Origin: Methanobacterium subterraneum
Lineage (GTDB): Archaea; Methanobacteriota; Methanobacteria; Methanobacteriales; Methanobacteriaceae
DNA length: 64,000 bases
Assembly (NCBI RefSeq): GCF_002813695.1
Contig: NZ_CP017768.1
Location: 744,001 to 808,000, forward strand
Direction of reading: 5' to 3'
The first letter of the stretch is position 1; every line of letters begins with the position of its first letter. Below are positions 18,111 to 29,165 of this stretch, piece after piece. Under the pieces are notes generated by a model. The model was not told the DNA's origin, did no database searches, and saw only the letters and a list, made by a program, of their open reading frames with translations. Both the position numbers and the translations under genes were made by a program.

Positions 18111-18325
18111 CAACCCACCTCGGATATTTTTTATTATTACTATTATAACTTTTATTAATGTGATAAATATTTCCATTGGTATGCTTAAAGTAGGGGAAAC
18201 TATTTTCCCAGTTACTGAGATGACAACTAAAAAAAATGGGTTTTTGAAATATTCATGAAAATTAAGCGATTTTATTGTTTTTAATTAAAACATGAACTCC
18301 AATTTAAGGTATAATTATTAGATTT

Positions 18326-18362
18326 ATAGTAAATTACTGGGATATTACCGTAAATTTACTAT
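18326..18362. promoter_or_regulatory. Long inverted repeat between nikR and a lipoprotein gene
   Basis: ATAGTAAATTAC (18326-18337) and GTAAATTTACTAT (18350-18362) form a near-perfect dyad with a 12-nt centre; one arm has one extra T. It lies in the divergent spacer, 216 bp before nikR and 97 bp before the lipoprotein gene. The arrangement fits a dimer-binding operator. NikR itself is one candidate, but the sequence is not the known bacterial NikR site. Confidence 0.45.
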
Positions 18363-18458
18363 AATTCTTTTAAACCCCATATTTACCATTGGAAATAAGT
18401 ATTATATACTAAAAAGAGCCATAATAATAAATATAAGAATCTTTATTGGATATTAGGG

Positions 18459-19024
<566 letters not shown>

Positions 19025-19028
<4 letters not shown>

Positions 19029-19050
19029 GGGTTTCCCTTACTATTTTTTT
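19025..19050. terminator. Hairpin plus T-run between convergent genes
   Basis: GTAAGGG (19025-19031), loop TTT, CCCTTAC (19035-19041), followed by TATTTTTTT. The perfect 7-bp stem overlaps the stop codon of the lipoprotein gene and the end of the opposing ATPase gene. It has the form of an intrinsic terminator. Confidence 0.65.
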
Positions 19051-20500
19051 ATAAAAATGAAAACATGATCACGGGAATATAAATCACGTCCCCTTCACGG
19101 GTGATCTTTTTGTGTTTATTGGATATTACTATGCCGTGCTGGGAATTATATTTATTTATTGCCTTTTTTATCTGTCTTTGGTCTTTATGGCCAATTCCTA
19201 CTTCCACCGGTATGATTTCACCATTTATATCACTTAATAAGAAATCAACACCCTCTTTTTCTGCTGCATAAAATATTCCATGGGGGGTGTTCATGGTTTT
19301 TTGGAGTATGAAAAAATATGAAGCCACCATGTTTTCTGCAAGTTCACCTAGAAATTCTCTTCTTTTAGGATTGTATTTGCCCAGTTCGAAATTTATACTG
19401 GTCTTTATTGATGGAGATAAAAAATAATACTTCCATGCCTTTCTTACCAGTGTCCTGGCACTTCCAGAATATGGTTTAATATGAAATATTAAATGAGTTT
19501 TTTCTAAGATTGAAAGTATGTCTTTAACCAGGGATGAAGAAATTCCTATATCATTGGCTAATTTACCCTCAGATGTTTCACCTGCTCTTTGAATAGCCAA
19601 AAACATAAGTATCCTAAAAATCGAGCTCCGGGTATCCGATCTAAATGATCTAATGAGAGATACATCCTTTTCAATCACACGATCCAACATGTCAAAGGTT
19701 TTTTCATGAATATCATGATTGTCTAAGGAAATTCCAAAGGGAAATCCTCCACAACACAGATAGTCTTCCCACTCCTTTTCAAGTGGTTGTGGGAGTCTCA
19801 ACATTCCCCTCATTAGTTCATTTTCTCGTTGGCATGCATCCTCTATATCTCCTGTGAAAATTAACTTTCTAATGCTGGTTGATGTTCCAGGGGGAGGATT
19901 AATATCATGTTTTAAAAGCAAGTATTCTGAAAAGTTTAGGGGGAATATTGATTCTTTTTTGGATCTTCGGACCGCATCAACATTTAATTCCAAACTTAAT
20001 GCTGAAGAACCGGTAAAGATCATGAAAATATTTTTACTCTGATCAAATAAAATTTTACCAGCATTTGACCATTCTTTATCATGTTGTGCTTCGTCTATCA
20101 GGATAAAGAGTTCTTCATCCAGGGTTACCGGGGTTTTCCGGTGAACTTCTCCAATAAAAACATCTACGGCATCGATTATTTTACCACCTAAATATTCACT
20201 CAGGTGATCAGCGGAAATATACAGGACTTGATCCTGTTTGATACCCTTTTCCTTTGTTAAATATTCATAAATTTGGAATAATAATGTAGTTTTTCCAACA
20301 CCTCTTAAACCGGGCATGATTAAAAATCTGTTTTCATCCTTGCCTTCTAGAAAATTATCAACATGCGTTTTTAGTTTTGAAAAAGCATATCTATGTTTAA
20401 ATTTTTTATCATTTCTTTGAATTTGGTCCTGGGTAAATCTGGGACCTTCTCTTAATCTTGCCAGGATGTAATCTAAAAGATCACCGGTGCTTGGTTTCAT
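19049..20500 (-). CDS. AAA_14/DUF4143-type ATPase
   Basis: A 483-aa protein. Walker A GLRGVGKTT (~residue 63), Walker B LFILIDEAQHD (~135) and FTGSSALSLEL (sensor) mark the AAA_14 P-loop domain. The second half has a helix-turn-helix-like stretch (GETSEGKLANDIGISSSLVK) and a DUF4143-like end: EKEGVDFLL, then IPVEVGIGHKD, which recalls a weak PD-(D/E)XK core. These archaeal ATPases are common and mostly uncharacterised; some are linked to mobile elements or toxin-like functions. SD GGTGAT precedes the ATG. Three phased inverted repeats just upstream suggest tight, possibly self-made, control. Confidence 0.8.
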   Translation of the reverse strand: MKPSTGDLLDYILARLREGPRFTQDQIQRNDKKFKHRYAFSKLKTHVDNFLEGKDENRFLIMPGLRGVGKTTLLFQIYEYLTKEKGIKQDQVLYISADHLSEYLGGKIIDAVDVFIGEVHRKTPVTLDEELFILIDEAQHDKEWSNAGKILFDQSKNIFMIFTGSSALSLELNVDAVRRSKKESIFPLNFSEYLLLKHDINPPPGTSTSIRKLIFTGDIEDACQRENELMRGMLRLPQPLEKEWEDYLCCGGFPFGISLDNHDIHEKTFDMLDRVIEKDVSLIRSFRSDTRSSIFRILMFLAIQRAGETSEGKLANDIGISSSLVKDILSILEKTHLIFHIKPYSGSARTLVRKAWKYYFLSPSIKTSINFELGKYNPKRREFLGELAENMVASYFFILQKTMNTPHGIFYAAEKEGVDFLLSDINGEIIPVEVGIGHKDQRQIKKAINKYNSQHGIVISNKHKKITREGDVIYIPVIMFSFL

Positions 20501-20510
20501 ATTATCACCT

Positions 20511-20598
20511 TTACTCTATTTTATGAGTAACCACATATAAAAAGTTACTCAACTTTAAGAGTGAATACCTATAAAGAATTGCTCAAGTTTTAGAGTAA
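20511..20598. promoter_or_regulatory. Three phased 20-bp operators upstream of the DUF4143-type ATPase
   Basis: Copies are at 20511-20530 (TTACTC-8-GAGTAA), 20545-20564 (TTACTC-8-GAGTGA) and 20579-20598 (TTGCTC-8-GAGTAA). Each is a 6-bp inverted repeat with an 8-nt centre, and copy starts are exactly 34 bp apart, about three helix turns. The first ends right at the SD of the ATPase gene. The spacing puts all sites on one DNA face, suggesting cooperative repressor binding. Confidence 0.7.
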
Positions 20599-20646
20599 AT
20601 ATCCGGAAGGTAAAAATTATAGTTAACGACATAGAAAATTTTATAT

Positions 20647-21159
20647 ATGGTGGGTTTTATATTTATTTATATGAATAGAAAGCCAACTATAAATAAGGAT
20701 TTTACGAGTGTTGAAGAGCTTCAAATTAGAATAAAGAAGTTGGAACAGGATGTAAAAGTTTTAAACAAGTTGTATTTCATAAATGATATTTATCATGATG
20801 TTTCTATCACAGAATCTTGTAAAAAACTGGGAATTACAAGAGTTACTGGGCATAATTGGTTAAATCAATGGAATGAAGGTGGATATGATTCTTTAGGCAG
20901 AAAATCTGGTAGTGGGGGTCAATCGAAACTTACTCCTGAGCAAAAAAAAGAATTATCTGAAATTATCATTGATAATAAGATTTATAGCTCTAAACAGGTT
21001 TTAGAATTAATAAAAGAAAAATTTAATGTTGAATACAGTATTAGACAGGTGGAAAGAATTTTAAGAGATTTAAAATTTGGATATGGTAAACCTTATACGA
21101 TATATTCAAAAATGCCAGAAGATGCTGAAGAATCACTTAAAAAAAACTTCAAGGAATAA
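20647..21159 (+). CDS. IS630 transposase, 0-frame part (DNA-binding half)
   Basis: A 170-codon frame; ATG 20671 (MNRKPTINKDF) may be the true start, neither start having a clear SD. It encodes the two helix-turn-helix units of IS630 transposases (SITESCKKLGITRVTGHNWL; then YSSKQVLELIKEKFNVEYSI and RQVERIL). At its end, 21141-21147 read A AAA AAC in the proper register for -1 frameshifting, after which translation would enter the catalytic half. Without the shift it ends as a short DNA-binding protein that might inhibit transposition. Confidence 0.8.
   Translation: MVGFIFIYMNRKPTINKDFTSVEELQIRIKKLEQDVKVLNKLYFINDIYHDVSITESCKKLGITRVTGHNWLNQWNEGGYDSLGRKSGSGGQSKLTPEQKKELSEIIIDNKIYSSKQVLELIKEKFNVEYSIRQVERILRDLKFGYGKPYTIYSKMPEDAEESLKKNFKE
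21141..21147 (+). promoter_or_regulatory. Programmed -1 ribosomal frameshift site (A AAA AAC)
   Basis: In the 0 frame the codons here are AAA AAA AAC. The heptamer A AAA AAC is a classical -1 slippery sequence in the correct register, located 12 nt before the 0-frame stop. Slippage joins the HTH and catalytic halves of the IS630 transposase. Confidence 0.72.
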
Positions 21160-21980
21160 ATCTTGAAAATAGCATAATTGGATTTTTAGATCAGACAGCA
21201 TGCCAAAATATTGGTAATTCAGGCCGTATTTGGTATAAAAAAAGAACTAAAAACATTTTAAAGAAAAATCCAGATAAATTTTCAGTTACAGGAATAGGAT
21301 TCCAGTCAGCAAACGGCAAATCATTAATAGACTTTCCCAAAGGATCTAAAACATTTGATTTTATCAATTTTCTAGTTAAAATTAGAATTCAAAACTCAAA
21401 CAACCCATATTGCAAATCTAAATTGAATTCCATTTTAAATAATATTAACATTGATGAAACACATCTAAAAACGCTTTTAGAAGCAGATTTCCATGATAAA
21501 ACTGAATTTAAACATATTATTGACGATTTTTTCACACCTCAAAAAGATTTAAATATCGAACAAATCAAGAAAAAAATGAGGATTATCTTAGAAAATGAAA
21601 ATAAAAAGAATCAAAGAATAATTGACAAATTACAAAGGGAAAATATTGTTAAAAATTTAGAAAACTCTGAAATTATAAGTCAATTAAAAAAAGAAACAAA
21701 AATTGTAATAATTTTAGACAATTATCCAGTTCATAAAGCACAATTAGCTAAAAAAGCTTGTGAAATCCTTAATATCCAATTAATACTTTTACCCCCATAT
21801 TCTCCAAAACTAAATCCTATAGAACAAGTTTGGAGAATAATAAAACGTGAACTGTCTAAAATCTATATAAAAGATGAAACATTCTTAATTCAAAAATTTA
21901 AATCTTACTACAATGAAATAGTCGGAAATGAAACATTATACGAAGGATGGATAAAAAAAATTATAAAAACAAATTGTTAA
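21147..21980 (+). CDS. IS630 transposase, -1-frame part (DDE catalytic half)
   Basis: Read after the -1 shift, this frame continues LQGINLENSIIGFLDQTACQ and is open to 21980. Catalytic residues: Asp in IIGFLDQT, Asp in VIILDNYPVHKA, and Glu in SPKLNPIEQVWRIIKREL, the IS630 D-D-E triad. A conventional start inside this frame (21423) would lose the first Asp, which is why frameshifting is the better model. The fused protein would be about 436-444 aa. Confidence 0.82.
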   Translation, partial: LQGINLENSIIGFLDQTACQNIGNSGRIWYKKRTKNILKKNPDKFSVTGIGFQSANGKSLIDFPKGSKTFDFINFLVKIRIQNSNNPYCKSKLNSILNNINIDETHLKTLLEADFHDKTEFKHIIDDFFTPQKDLNIEQIKKKMRIILENENKKNQRIIDKLQRENIVKNLENSEIISQLKKETKIVIILDNYPVHKAQLAKKACEILNIQLILLPPYSPKLNPIEQVWRIIKRELSKIYIKDETFLIQKFKSYYNEIVGNETLYEGWIKKIIKTNC

Positions 21981-22099
21981 ATTTTTAATGTTGTAGACTA
22001 TAATCAATATTTTTCAGTTCTAAAAATAGATTATCACAAAATAATTACCAAAAAAAGGATTTAAGAAAATTAAAAAAAATAATATTTTTCCCTCTAAAT

Positions 22100-23332
<1,233 letters not shown>

Positions 23333-23864
23333 ATAGAAACACTCCTCTAGTTATTTATCAATTAGATAACACTAATTTAAGAAAAGCAATTTTCAGATAT
23401 TTACATTTTCAATACATGTACTCCGTAATTAATTTAAACTTGCCTCTATTTATCCTTTTTTTTAGATATGGATGTTGTGAATAATTTATTATAAAATGAT
23501 TAAAATTTATTATATGCTGAAAATAATTTATTATAGTCAATGGTTATACTAATATTAACCAATAGGATGTTTTTCAACTTAGTTTAAAACAATAAGTTGC
23601 AGCGTTAACTGAAAAAAATCATATTTTGTGTGTGCTATATAAAAAGAGACTTACTATACCATATTAAAGATATTTAATGATGGTAAAGGTTAATAAGTGA
23701 CAGATATAATTGATTTAGTAATTGTGTTTGATAGTATTTTGAATCAGTGAATATGGATGATAATGGAATATCATCGCATTCTAGAACCAGTTTTAAATCA
23801 ATTGTCATTTTAAAGACTTAAGTTTATTTATCGGGAACAATAATTTAATTGTGGAGAATTTAAC
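23333..23864. promoter_or_regulatory. 532-bp AT-rich divergent spacer with one dyad
   Basis: No gene seen. It separates divergent dapL and the Mur-ligase homologue. At about 23540-23559, GGTTATACTAATATTAACC forms an inverted repeat (GGTTA..TTAACC type) and could be an operator. The rest is A/T-rich without clear structure. Confidence 0.35.
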
Positions 23865-25265
23865 ATGAAATGTGTTGTAATAGGTGCAGGTAATGCTGGG
23901 CGACCAGCAGCCCGGATATTAAATTATGCAGGTCACCAGGTTCAAATAACTGATGAAAAGGAAATGGAGGAATTCCCCGAGAATGTGCAAAAAACCCTCA
24001 AGAAAATGGAAGGGGAAGGAGTGAATCTTCAGCTGGGATGGGATGACCCCACCAATATTGAAGATGTGGACGCAGTGTATATTTCTCCAAACATACCTAA
24101 AAACTCCCCTATCAGACATTATCTTATTGACAATGAATTAAAATTATTAATTAATCAGGATATTTCTCAAATTGTTGACAATACCATCAATATTGATGTA
24201 ATAGGAGTGACCGGGACTCTGGGGAAAACCAGTACCACCCATATCATTTCTGATATCTTTGAAAATGCAGGGTACAAAGTATGGACATGCTCATCCCTTT
24301 CAGGTAATTTATTAAGTGAAGTAATTGTGGATGGAATCATAAGCGGAGACCATCTTAAAAGTGATATTGCAGTTTTGGAATTACCTCATGGTACAATCCG
24401 ACTTCTCTCGGAGTTAAAGTTGAAGGTGGGACTGATAACCAACATCTACTCTGATCATTTATCAGAATTTGAGGGGTCCCTGGAAAAATACACCAAAAGA
24501 AAGATGATGATTATTGGATCCAGTGAAATACTGGTATCCAGCTCACAGTGCAGGGAGATTCTCAACCAACACAAGACATTATATTACTGCTCCCAGGGTA
24601 GTGACTGTGATATTTATGGCTATCTTAAAAATGGGGATATAGGAATCAAATATAAAATAAAGGGTCGTGAAGGAGATTTTAAAACTGAATTCAATCTCAG
24701 GGGTTATTACTTTGAAAACTCGGTTGCCGCAGCAGCTGTTGCTCTGGCATATGGTCTGAAAGAAGAATCAATAAAACATGGCCTGAACAAGTTTAAAGGA
24801 ATTCCAGGACATCTGGAATATATAGGAAATTATTCTGGTCGAAAAATACACTTTGATGCAGCATTTGTACCAGAAGGCATCATTTCTACTTTAAAACAAT
24901 TTTCACAGGATGAATCTGATTTAGTGATTTTAATTGATAACCCGGACAGTACCAATCCCCGGGACAAGTTTGAAATAGGGAAAATACTGGGAGAATATGC
25001 TCAGGTGATCATAGCCAGCGGATACAATGAGACCACCGGTATCCTGGACATGAAATCAGCACAGGAAGTACTGGAGGGGGCTAAAGACTCCAAAGCAGTT
25101 AAAATAACAACAGAAAACATGATTACAGCTGGGGAATATGCTATTAAAAATTCTAAACCCGGAGATATCATATTACACATTGGCCCAGGGGCCATAACCA
25201 ATTATGAAGATTTAAAATCCAAAATGATGAGGGGAATTGAGAAAGGATGCAAAAAATATCCATAA
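23865..25265 (+). CDS. Mur ligase family protein (MurD-like), candidate pseudomurein peptide ligase
   Basis: A 466-aa protein with three Mur-type domains. Residues 1-~105: Rossmann-like start [19 protein letters not shown] as in MurD. Middle: P-loop [17 protein letters not shown] (~residue 112) and later [16 protein letters not shown]-terminal: [19 protein letters not shown] and a late HIGPGAIT. It should join an amino acid to a carboxyl group with ATP. Methanobacteriales use Mur-ligase homologues to build pseudomurein peptides; that is the most likely role. Another use of this fold, coenzyme F430 synthesis (CfbE), cannot be excluded but fits the N-terminus less well. SD GGAG. Confidence 0.78.
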   Translation: MKCVVIGAGNAGRPAARILNYAGHQVQITDEKEMEEFPENVQKTLKKMEGEGVNLQLGWDDPTNIEDVDAVYISPNIPKNSPIRHYLIDNELKLLINQDISQIVDNTINIDVIGVTGTLGKTSTTHIISDIFENAGYKVWTCSSLSGNLLSEVIVDGIISGDHLKSDIAVLELPHGTIRLLSELKLKVGLITNIYSDHLSEFEGSLEKYTKRKMMIIGSSEILVSSSQCREILNQHKTLYYCSQGSDCDIYGYLKNGDIGIKYKIKGREGDFKTEFNLRGYYFENSVAAAAVALAYGLKEESIKHGLNKFKGIPGHLEYIGNYSGRKIHFDAAFVPEGIISTLKQFSQDESDLVILIDNPDSTNPRDKFEIGKILGEYAQVIIASGYNETTGILDMKSAQEVLEGAKDSKAVKITTENMITAGEYAIKNSKPGDIILHIGPGAITNYEDLKSKMMRGIEKGCKKYP

Positions 25266-25596
25266 GCACCGATTTTAGAATATTTTTTCTGATTCCAATC
25301 ATAAAAACCCTTTTTTAGGAAATAAATCGTATTTTTTTGTTATATCGAACGTAATCATATAAAATAAACATTTTCAGGGCTAGGAATATAAAAAATATTT
25401 ATTAATTATGGGGAAATATGCAATCTTAATCCTAATTAATTAATTGTCCACATGATAATTGTAATTTGGTGGTAGTAGTAATTCAAGTAGTAGTAATAAA
25501 ACCTAGAACATATGTTCTTTGAAAACAGTTATTTTAAATAGAAAAAATATCATTTTTAAAATATTCAAAAATTTTCTTATCAAAGGTGTTTATAAA
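25266..25596. other. 331-bp AT-rich spacer containing a perfect 14-bp palindrome
   Basis: No gene. AGAACATATGTTCT at 25505-25518 is a perfect palindrome 79 bp before the next start, and a related AGAAC-TAAA-GTTCT dyad occurs at 33946-33959 upstream of another gene. GTAGTA repeats are present just before it. Confidence 0.35.
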
Positions 25597-27024
25597 ATGG
25601 GATATTTAATATGTCAGGAATGTGGCGGTTATTATAAACTCGAAAACGGCGAATCAAAAGAAGATTTTGTCTCATGTGAATGTTACGGTTCATTAACCTA
25701 TGTCGAGGATATTGATGGTTATTTAAAAGAAAATAATAAGTCAGATCATCATCCTCCAATTACCCTAAAAGATAACACCACTAGAACTGAAAATCTTGAC
25801 TCAGAAGCGGATTCTGATAATCTTGAGGAGGATGTTCTGGAAGATGAGCCATCTCCAGTAAATCAAAAATTAGAAACCTTTAGTTTCCCATCCTTTAAGG
25901 GATCTGATAATCCCCGGGTAAAGGATAGGAATTATTATCGGAAAATAAACTCCAAAGAGGAAAAACCAGACATAGGAAAATTAAAACTTATTAAAGATGT
26001 CAATGGCATCATTGAAGCCCTTAATTACAACGATGCAGTGGTTAAACTTGAAGCAGTTAAAACATTGGGAAATCTTGGTGATGAAAGGGCATTGACCCCC
26101 CTGAATAAAGTTAAAACCGAAAAGAAGGGCATTCTTAAAACCTATGCTCAAAATGCAATTTTCCACATAGAATCCAAAAATAGGGGACTAAAATCCCGAA
26201 ACCGGGCCTATTATCGGAAAGAGTATAATAATGCAATTTCATCTGAAAATAATAAAAATAAACCCCTTAATCAGAGTGTAAATAAAAATACAGGGGCAAT
26301 TACGTTCAAATCTCCCAAAAAAACTAAAGAGGTTTTCAAAAACAATCAAGTAACCAGTATGGGGGCAAGTGACACTCTTCAAACTGACATAGATAAACAG
26401 ACAGTAACCCATCCCAACCATTCTGAACCCAGAAGTAATCCTGGAAACCAAAAACATACTCCTGAACATAAATCTACGAGTATGAATAAATCTCAAGGTA
26501 GTGATAAATCAATTAGTGAGGTTAAGTCTTCAAGTAAGGATAAGCCTTCTATTAAGTCTAATCTTAGAAATGTTCTTTATGGAAATAAAAAGGAAGTTGA
26601 AGATGGTAATGGAGTTGAAGTTATCTCTGAAGGTGTTAAAACCCATAAAAATGTTTCTAAACCAAATTATGGGAATTTATTTTCCAAATCAAATAACTTT
26701 CCTGAATCCAAAACTAAAACCACAAACAGATCAAATGGCCCAAAAGGACATGAAGATTTTGTTAAATATTCAAATTCCACTCAGGCCAATGAACAATCCA
26801 ACTCATCATTAGGTGCTTCATCAGTTGTCAAAAGAGATATAACCATAACAACCACTCCAAACAATGGTGGGATCAAAGAAGCCCCATCAACTAAAGTAAT
26901 GGATGGCGATTACTTCATACAGTTTTTAGGTATTAAAAACACAGATAAACCTTTAATAGGTTTTATTTTTTTGTTTGCAGCATCATTAATTTTTGGAGTT
27001 CTTCTAACAATGGGTTATAATTGA
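25597..27024 (+). CDS. Zinc-ribbon / HEAT-repeat protein with C-terminal membrane anchor
   Basis: About 475 aa. It begins with the MGYLICQECGGYYKLENGES ribbon plus SCECYGSL. Residues ~130-210 hold HEAT/PBS-lyase-like helices (LNYNDAVVKLEAVKTLGNLG, DERALTPLNKV). A long Ser/Asn/Lys-rich, probably disordered region follows. The end is one membrane span, PLIGFIFLFAASLIFGVLLT, giving a tail-anchored protein with its body in the cytoplasm. TTG 25519 opens the frame, but ATG 25597 follows AAAGGTG and starts exactly at the ribbon. Function is unknown; it looks like a membrane-tethered scaffold. Confidence 0.65.
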   Translation: MGYLICQECGGYYKLENGESKEDFVSCECYGSLTYVEDIDGYLKENNKSDHHPPITLKDNTTRTENLDSEADSDNLEEDVLEDEPSPVNQKLETFSFPSFKGSDNPRVKDRNYYRKINSKEEKPDIGKLKLIKDVNGIIEALNYNDAVVKLEAVKTLGNLGDERALTPLNKVKTEKKGILKTYAQNAIFHIESKNRGLKSRNRAYYRKEYNNAISSENNKNKPLNQSVNKNTGAITFKSPKKTKEVFKNNQVTSMGASDTLQTDIDKQTVTHPNHSEPRSNPGNQKHTPEHKSTSMNKSQGSDKSISEVKSSSKDKPSIKSNLRNVLYGNKKEVEDGNGVEVISEGVKTHKNVSKPNYGNLFSKSNNFPESKTKTTNRSNGPKGHEDFVKYSNSTQANEQSNSSLGASSVVKRDITITTTPNNGGIKEAPSTKVMDGDYFIQFLGIKNTDKPLIGFIFLFAASLIFGVLLTMGYN

Positions 27025-27117
27025 TTAGATCAGATATCTAAAATTATAATTTCCTCTATATAAATATCAAGGGGATAAGTAGACTATCTATGGAAAAAAT
27101 TAATTTTATTGAGGGAT

Positions 27118-28608
27118 TTATCCACTTAATTCGGGATATATAACTTCAATCCCATCTTCTTGGAGTTTCAGGAATTTGTCGGGGTGAGTGGTGTGAACTG
27201 GATATAACTTATCTGGATTTATCTTACGTATCATCTCCAAAATCTCCCGGCCATTGGCATGGCCAGATGCATGGAAGCCTCTATTTAAAAGGGGTAAATT
27301 GAATAACTTCAACCAATTTTCCACTTTCTTTTCATTTATTTCCATCTGTTCATCAAATGGTTCAGTACTGGACTTGATATATACACCATTTGTTGGTTTT
27401 ATGTCAATTAGTTCCTTTAACTCGAAAAAATCACAACGGAAAATATAATCCTGGGGATCTTCCTGGAGATCATGATAAGTCAAGACATTGTCATTTTCCA
27501 GCAATTCCCTTTCCCATTTCTTGTAGTCCCTGAGGCACTGGTCCGAGGTAATGTCACTGGCACATAACCATTCATCCTCTACGCAGGCAAAACTATCATC
27601 TCCCATGAGACCCCAACCCTTACGGGGTTTGTAAATCATAACATCACCCAAACCAGGATATTCATAACCTTTTCCACTAAAAAGGTTCAAAATATAAGCC
27701 TGCTTAAGACTCACCACCAGTTTTCTCCCTGTATCCTCTGCAACTTTATAAAAGGTTAAAAGCCGATCCAGATCTCTCACTGGATAGTTAACCACCACCA
27801 GACCTTTACACATACTTACCGTATCAACAGCAAGCTGTTCAATCTCGATTTCAGTAACATTATCCTCTTTATCAATACGAGTACCTTCACTGATCATAAT
27901 AGAGGGATTGGCTTTCCTAGCTTCTTTTATGAATTTATGGGTAAGTTCCGGGTGCCTCCCATGGAAACGAAGATCACCAGTATATATAATAGTTTCTTCA
28001 TCATTTTCCCCGATAAATGCTGAAGCTCCCGGCAGAGAATGATCAACCGGGGCAGATTTCAGGTTAAAGTCCCCAATCTCAAACTTCTGGTATGGCTTCA
28101 CAATCTGGATATCACGGTCAACCACATTAGCCCGGGAACGAATGTAACCCTCACCACGCTTTTTAGGCTCCAGATAAAATGATTTTTTCAAGTGGAGATA
28201 CTCAGAAAATGATGCAGCCCCAGTATCTTCTAAAGCTTTTAAAATCAAGTAAGACTCGTTGGAAAGATAAATGGGAATGTCCTCCCGTAAATGATGGACA
28301 TAGGCCACATGATCCACGTGGGAGTGACTAATTAAAACACCATCAACTGAAGGTTCATTAGGGTAGGGAAGACCCACATGACGAAGGTAATCCTCCCGGT
28401 ATATTCCATCTATATAGGGTAATAAGCCCAGTTTTATGAAGTCACAAATCCCGTTGGCTTTACGTGGTTGCAGGAACTCTGACAAATAATCATTGGCATG
28501 AGAAAATCCCATTCCAAAGTCTAGGAAAAAAGAAGACTGATTCCCATTAATCCGGATTTTGTTACCACCAATTTCACCCACACCACCAAAAAAATCAATA
28601 CTGGTCAA
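27118..28608 (-). CDS. Metallo-beta-lactamase/beta-CASP protein, RNase J-like
   Basis: About 496 aa. [17 protein letters not shown] opens the protein, as in RNase J-type enzymes. The metal motif is [15 protein letters not shown], further ligands are likely in [11 protein letters not shown] and [12 protein letters not shown], and [16 protein letters not shown] is a beta-CASP motif. [10 protein letters not shown] near the end gives the last His. Expected activity: nuclease on RNA or DNA. It is divergent from canonical RNase J in its middle part, so the substrate is unsure. The frame extends to TTG 28623, but TTG 28608 has GGGGTG at SD distance. Confidence 0.78.
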   Translation of the reverse strand: MTSIDFFGGVGEIGGNKIRINGNQSSFFLDFGMGFSHANDYLSEFLQPRKANGICDFIKLGLLPYIDGIYREDYLRHVGLPYPNEPSVDGVLISHSHVDHVAYVHHLREDIPIYLSNESYLILKALEDTGAASFSEYLHLKKSFYLEPKKRGEGYIRSRANVVDRDIQIVKPYQKFEIGDFNLKSAPVDHSLPGASAFIGENDEETIIYTGDLRFHGRHPELTHKFIKEARKANPSIMISEGTRIDKEDNVTEIEIEQLAVDTVSMCKGLVVVNYPVRDLDRLLTFYKVAEDTGRKLVVSLKQAYILNLFSGKGYEYPGLGDVMIYKPRKGWGLMGDDSFACVEDEWLCASDITSDQCLRDYKKWERELLENDNVLTYHDLQEDPQDYIFRCDFFELKELIDIKPTNGVYIKSSTEPFDEQMEINEKKVENWLKLFNLPLLNRGFHASGHANGREILEMIRKINPDKLYPVHTTHPDKFLKLQEDGIEVIYPELSG

Positions 28609-29165
28609 AGAAACACCCCACAATTTTAAATCCTTACCCGGTCAAAGACCCGCTATTTTAGTCTTATTACTCTGGGAATCATATTCACTAATTTTATTAT
28701 TGAACTAGAATTTCAGTATATTCGCATTTATTTTTAATTAAAAAAATCCTGGTTGTACATCAAATCGTTGATAGATAACCCTGTCTATAATGCAATTGGA
28801 TTTCCAATATTAAAAGATTTTTTTTATTTAAATAGGATAACCCCTATTTTTTTAAATTTATTTTCTTTAAATATTACACTTTTTTAAGTTTGCATTTTGA
28901 ATATTTTAACTAAAATATATTTGTTCTTATAATAATTATTCTCAATTTGTTCTTATAAGAATTATTCCTATTTTTTCAATTGGAATTTTATCCAATCATA
29001 AATAGGATTAATTTCTTTTTAAAAATTTTTTAAAAACGGGTTTCAAGTGAAAATTCACGATTAATTAAACTCTATTTTAAACTCTATTCTGGCAACCCAT
29101 TGATCCCAAAGGTAAAATAAAAATAATCCCTTAGAGATAAACAAATTAAGATAAATTTCATAATC
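28609..29165. other. Long AT-rich divergent spacer
   Basis: No gene was found between the RNase J-like and OB-HD genes. It holds the tandem 26-bp repeat described separately and many poly-A/T runs, presumably promoters for both sides. Confidence 0.4.
28919..28970. repeat. Two tandem 26-bp repeats
   Basis: Copies at 28919-28944 and 28945-28970 share ATTTGTTCTTATAA-x-AATTATTC and differ at about three positions. The second copy contains the perfect palindrome TTCTTATAAGAA. They lie ~195 bp before the OB-HD gene; possibly regulator-binding sites. Confidence 0.6.

Larger units (their letters stand above)
20620..22000 (+). mobile_element. IS630-family insertion sequence
   Basis: The left end (TATAGTTAACGACATAGAAA from 20618) pairs with the reverse complement of the right end (to 22002) at about 19 of 24 positions, with TA at both borders, as expected for TA-targeting IS630/Tc1 elements. 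It contains one transposase encoded in two overlapping frames joined by a canonical -1 slippery site. It sits 20 bp beyond the operator array of the ATPase gene and downstream of dapL. The transposase reads intact apart from the programmed shift. Confidence 0.82.

Noticed and set aside
25505..25518. AGAACATATGTTCT as an operator shared with 33946-33959
   Set aside because: The two sites differ in their centre and occur before unrelated genes; short palindromes like this arise by chance in AT-rich DNA.
28609..29165. Replication origin in the AT-rich spacer
   Set aside because: There is a tandem repeat but no orc1/cdc6 gene or typical origin-box repeats nearby.
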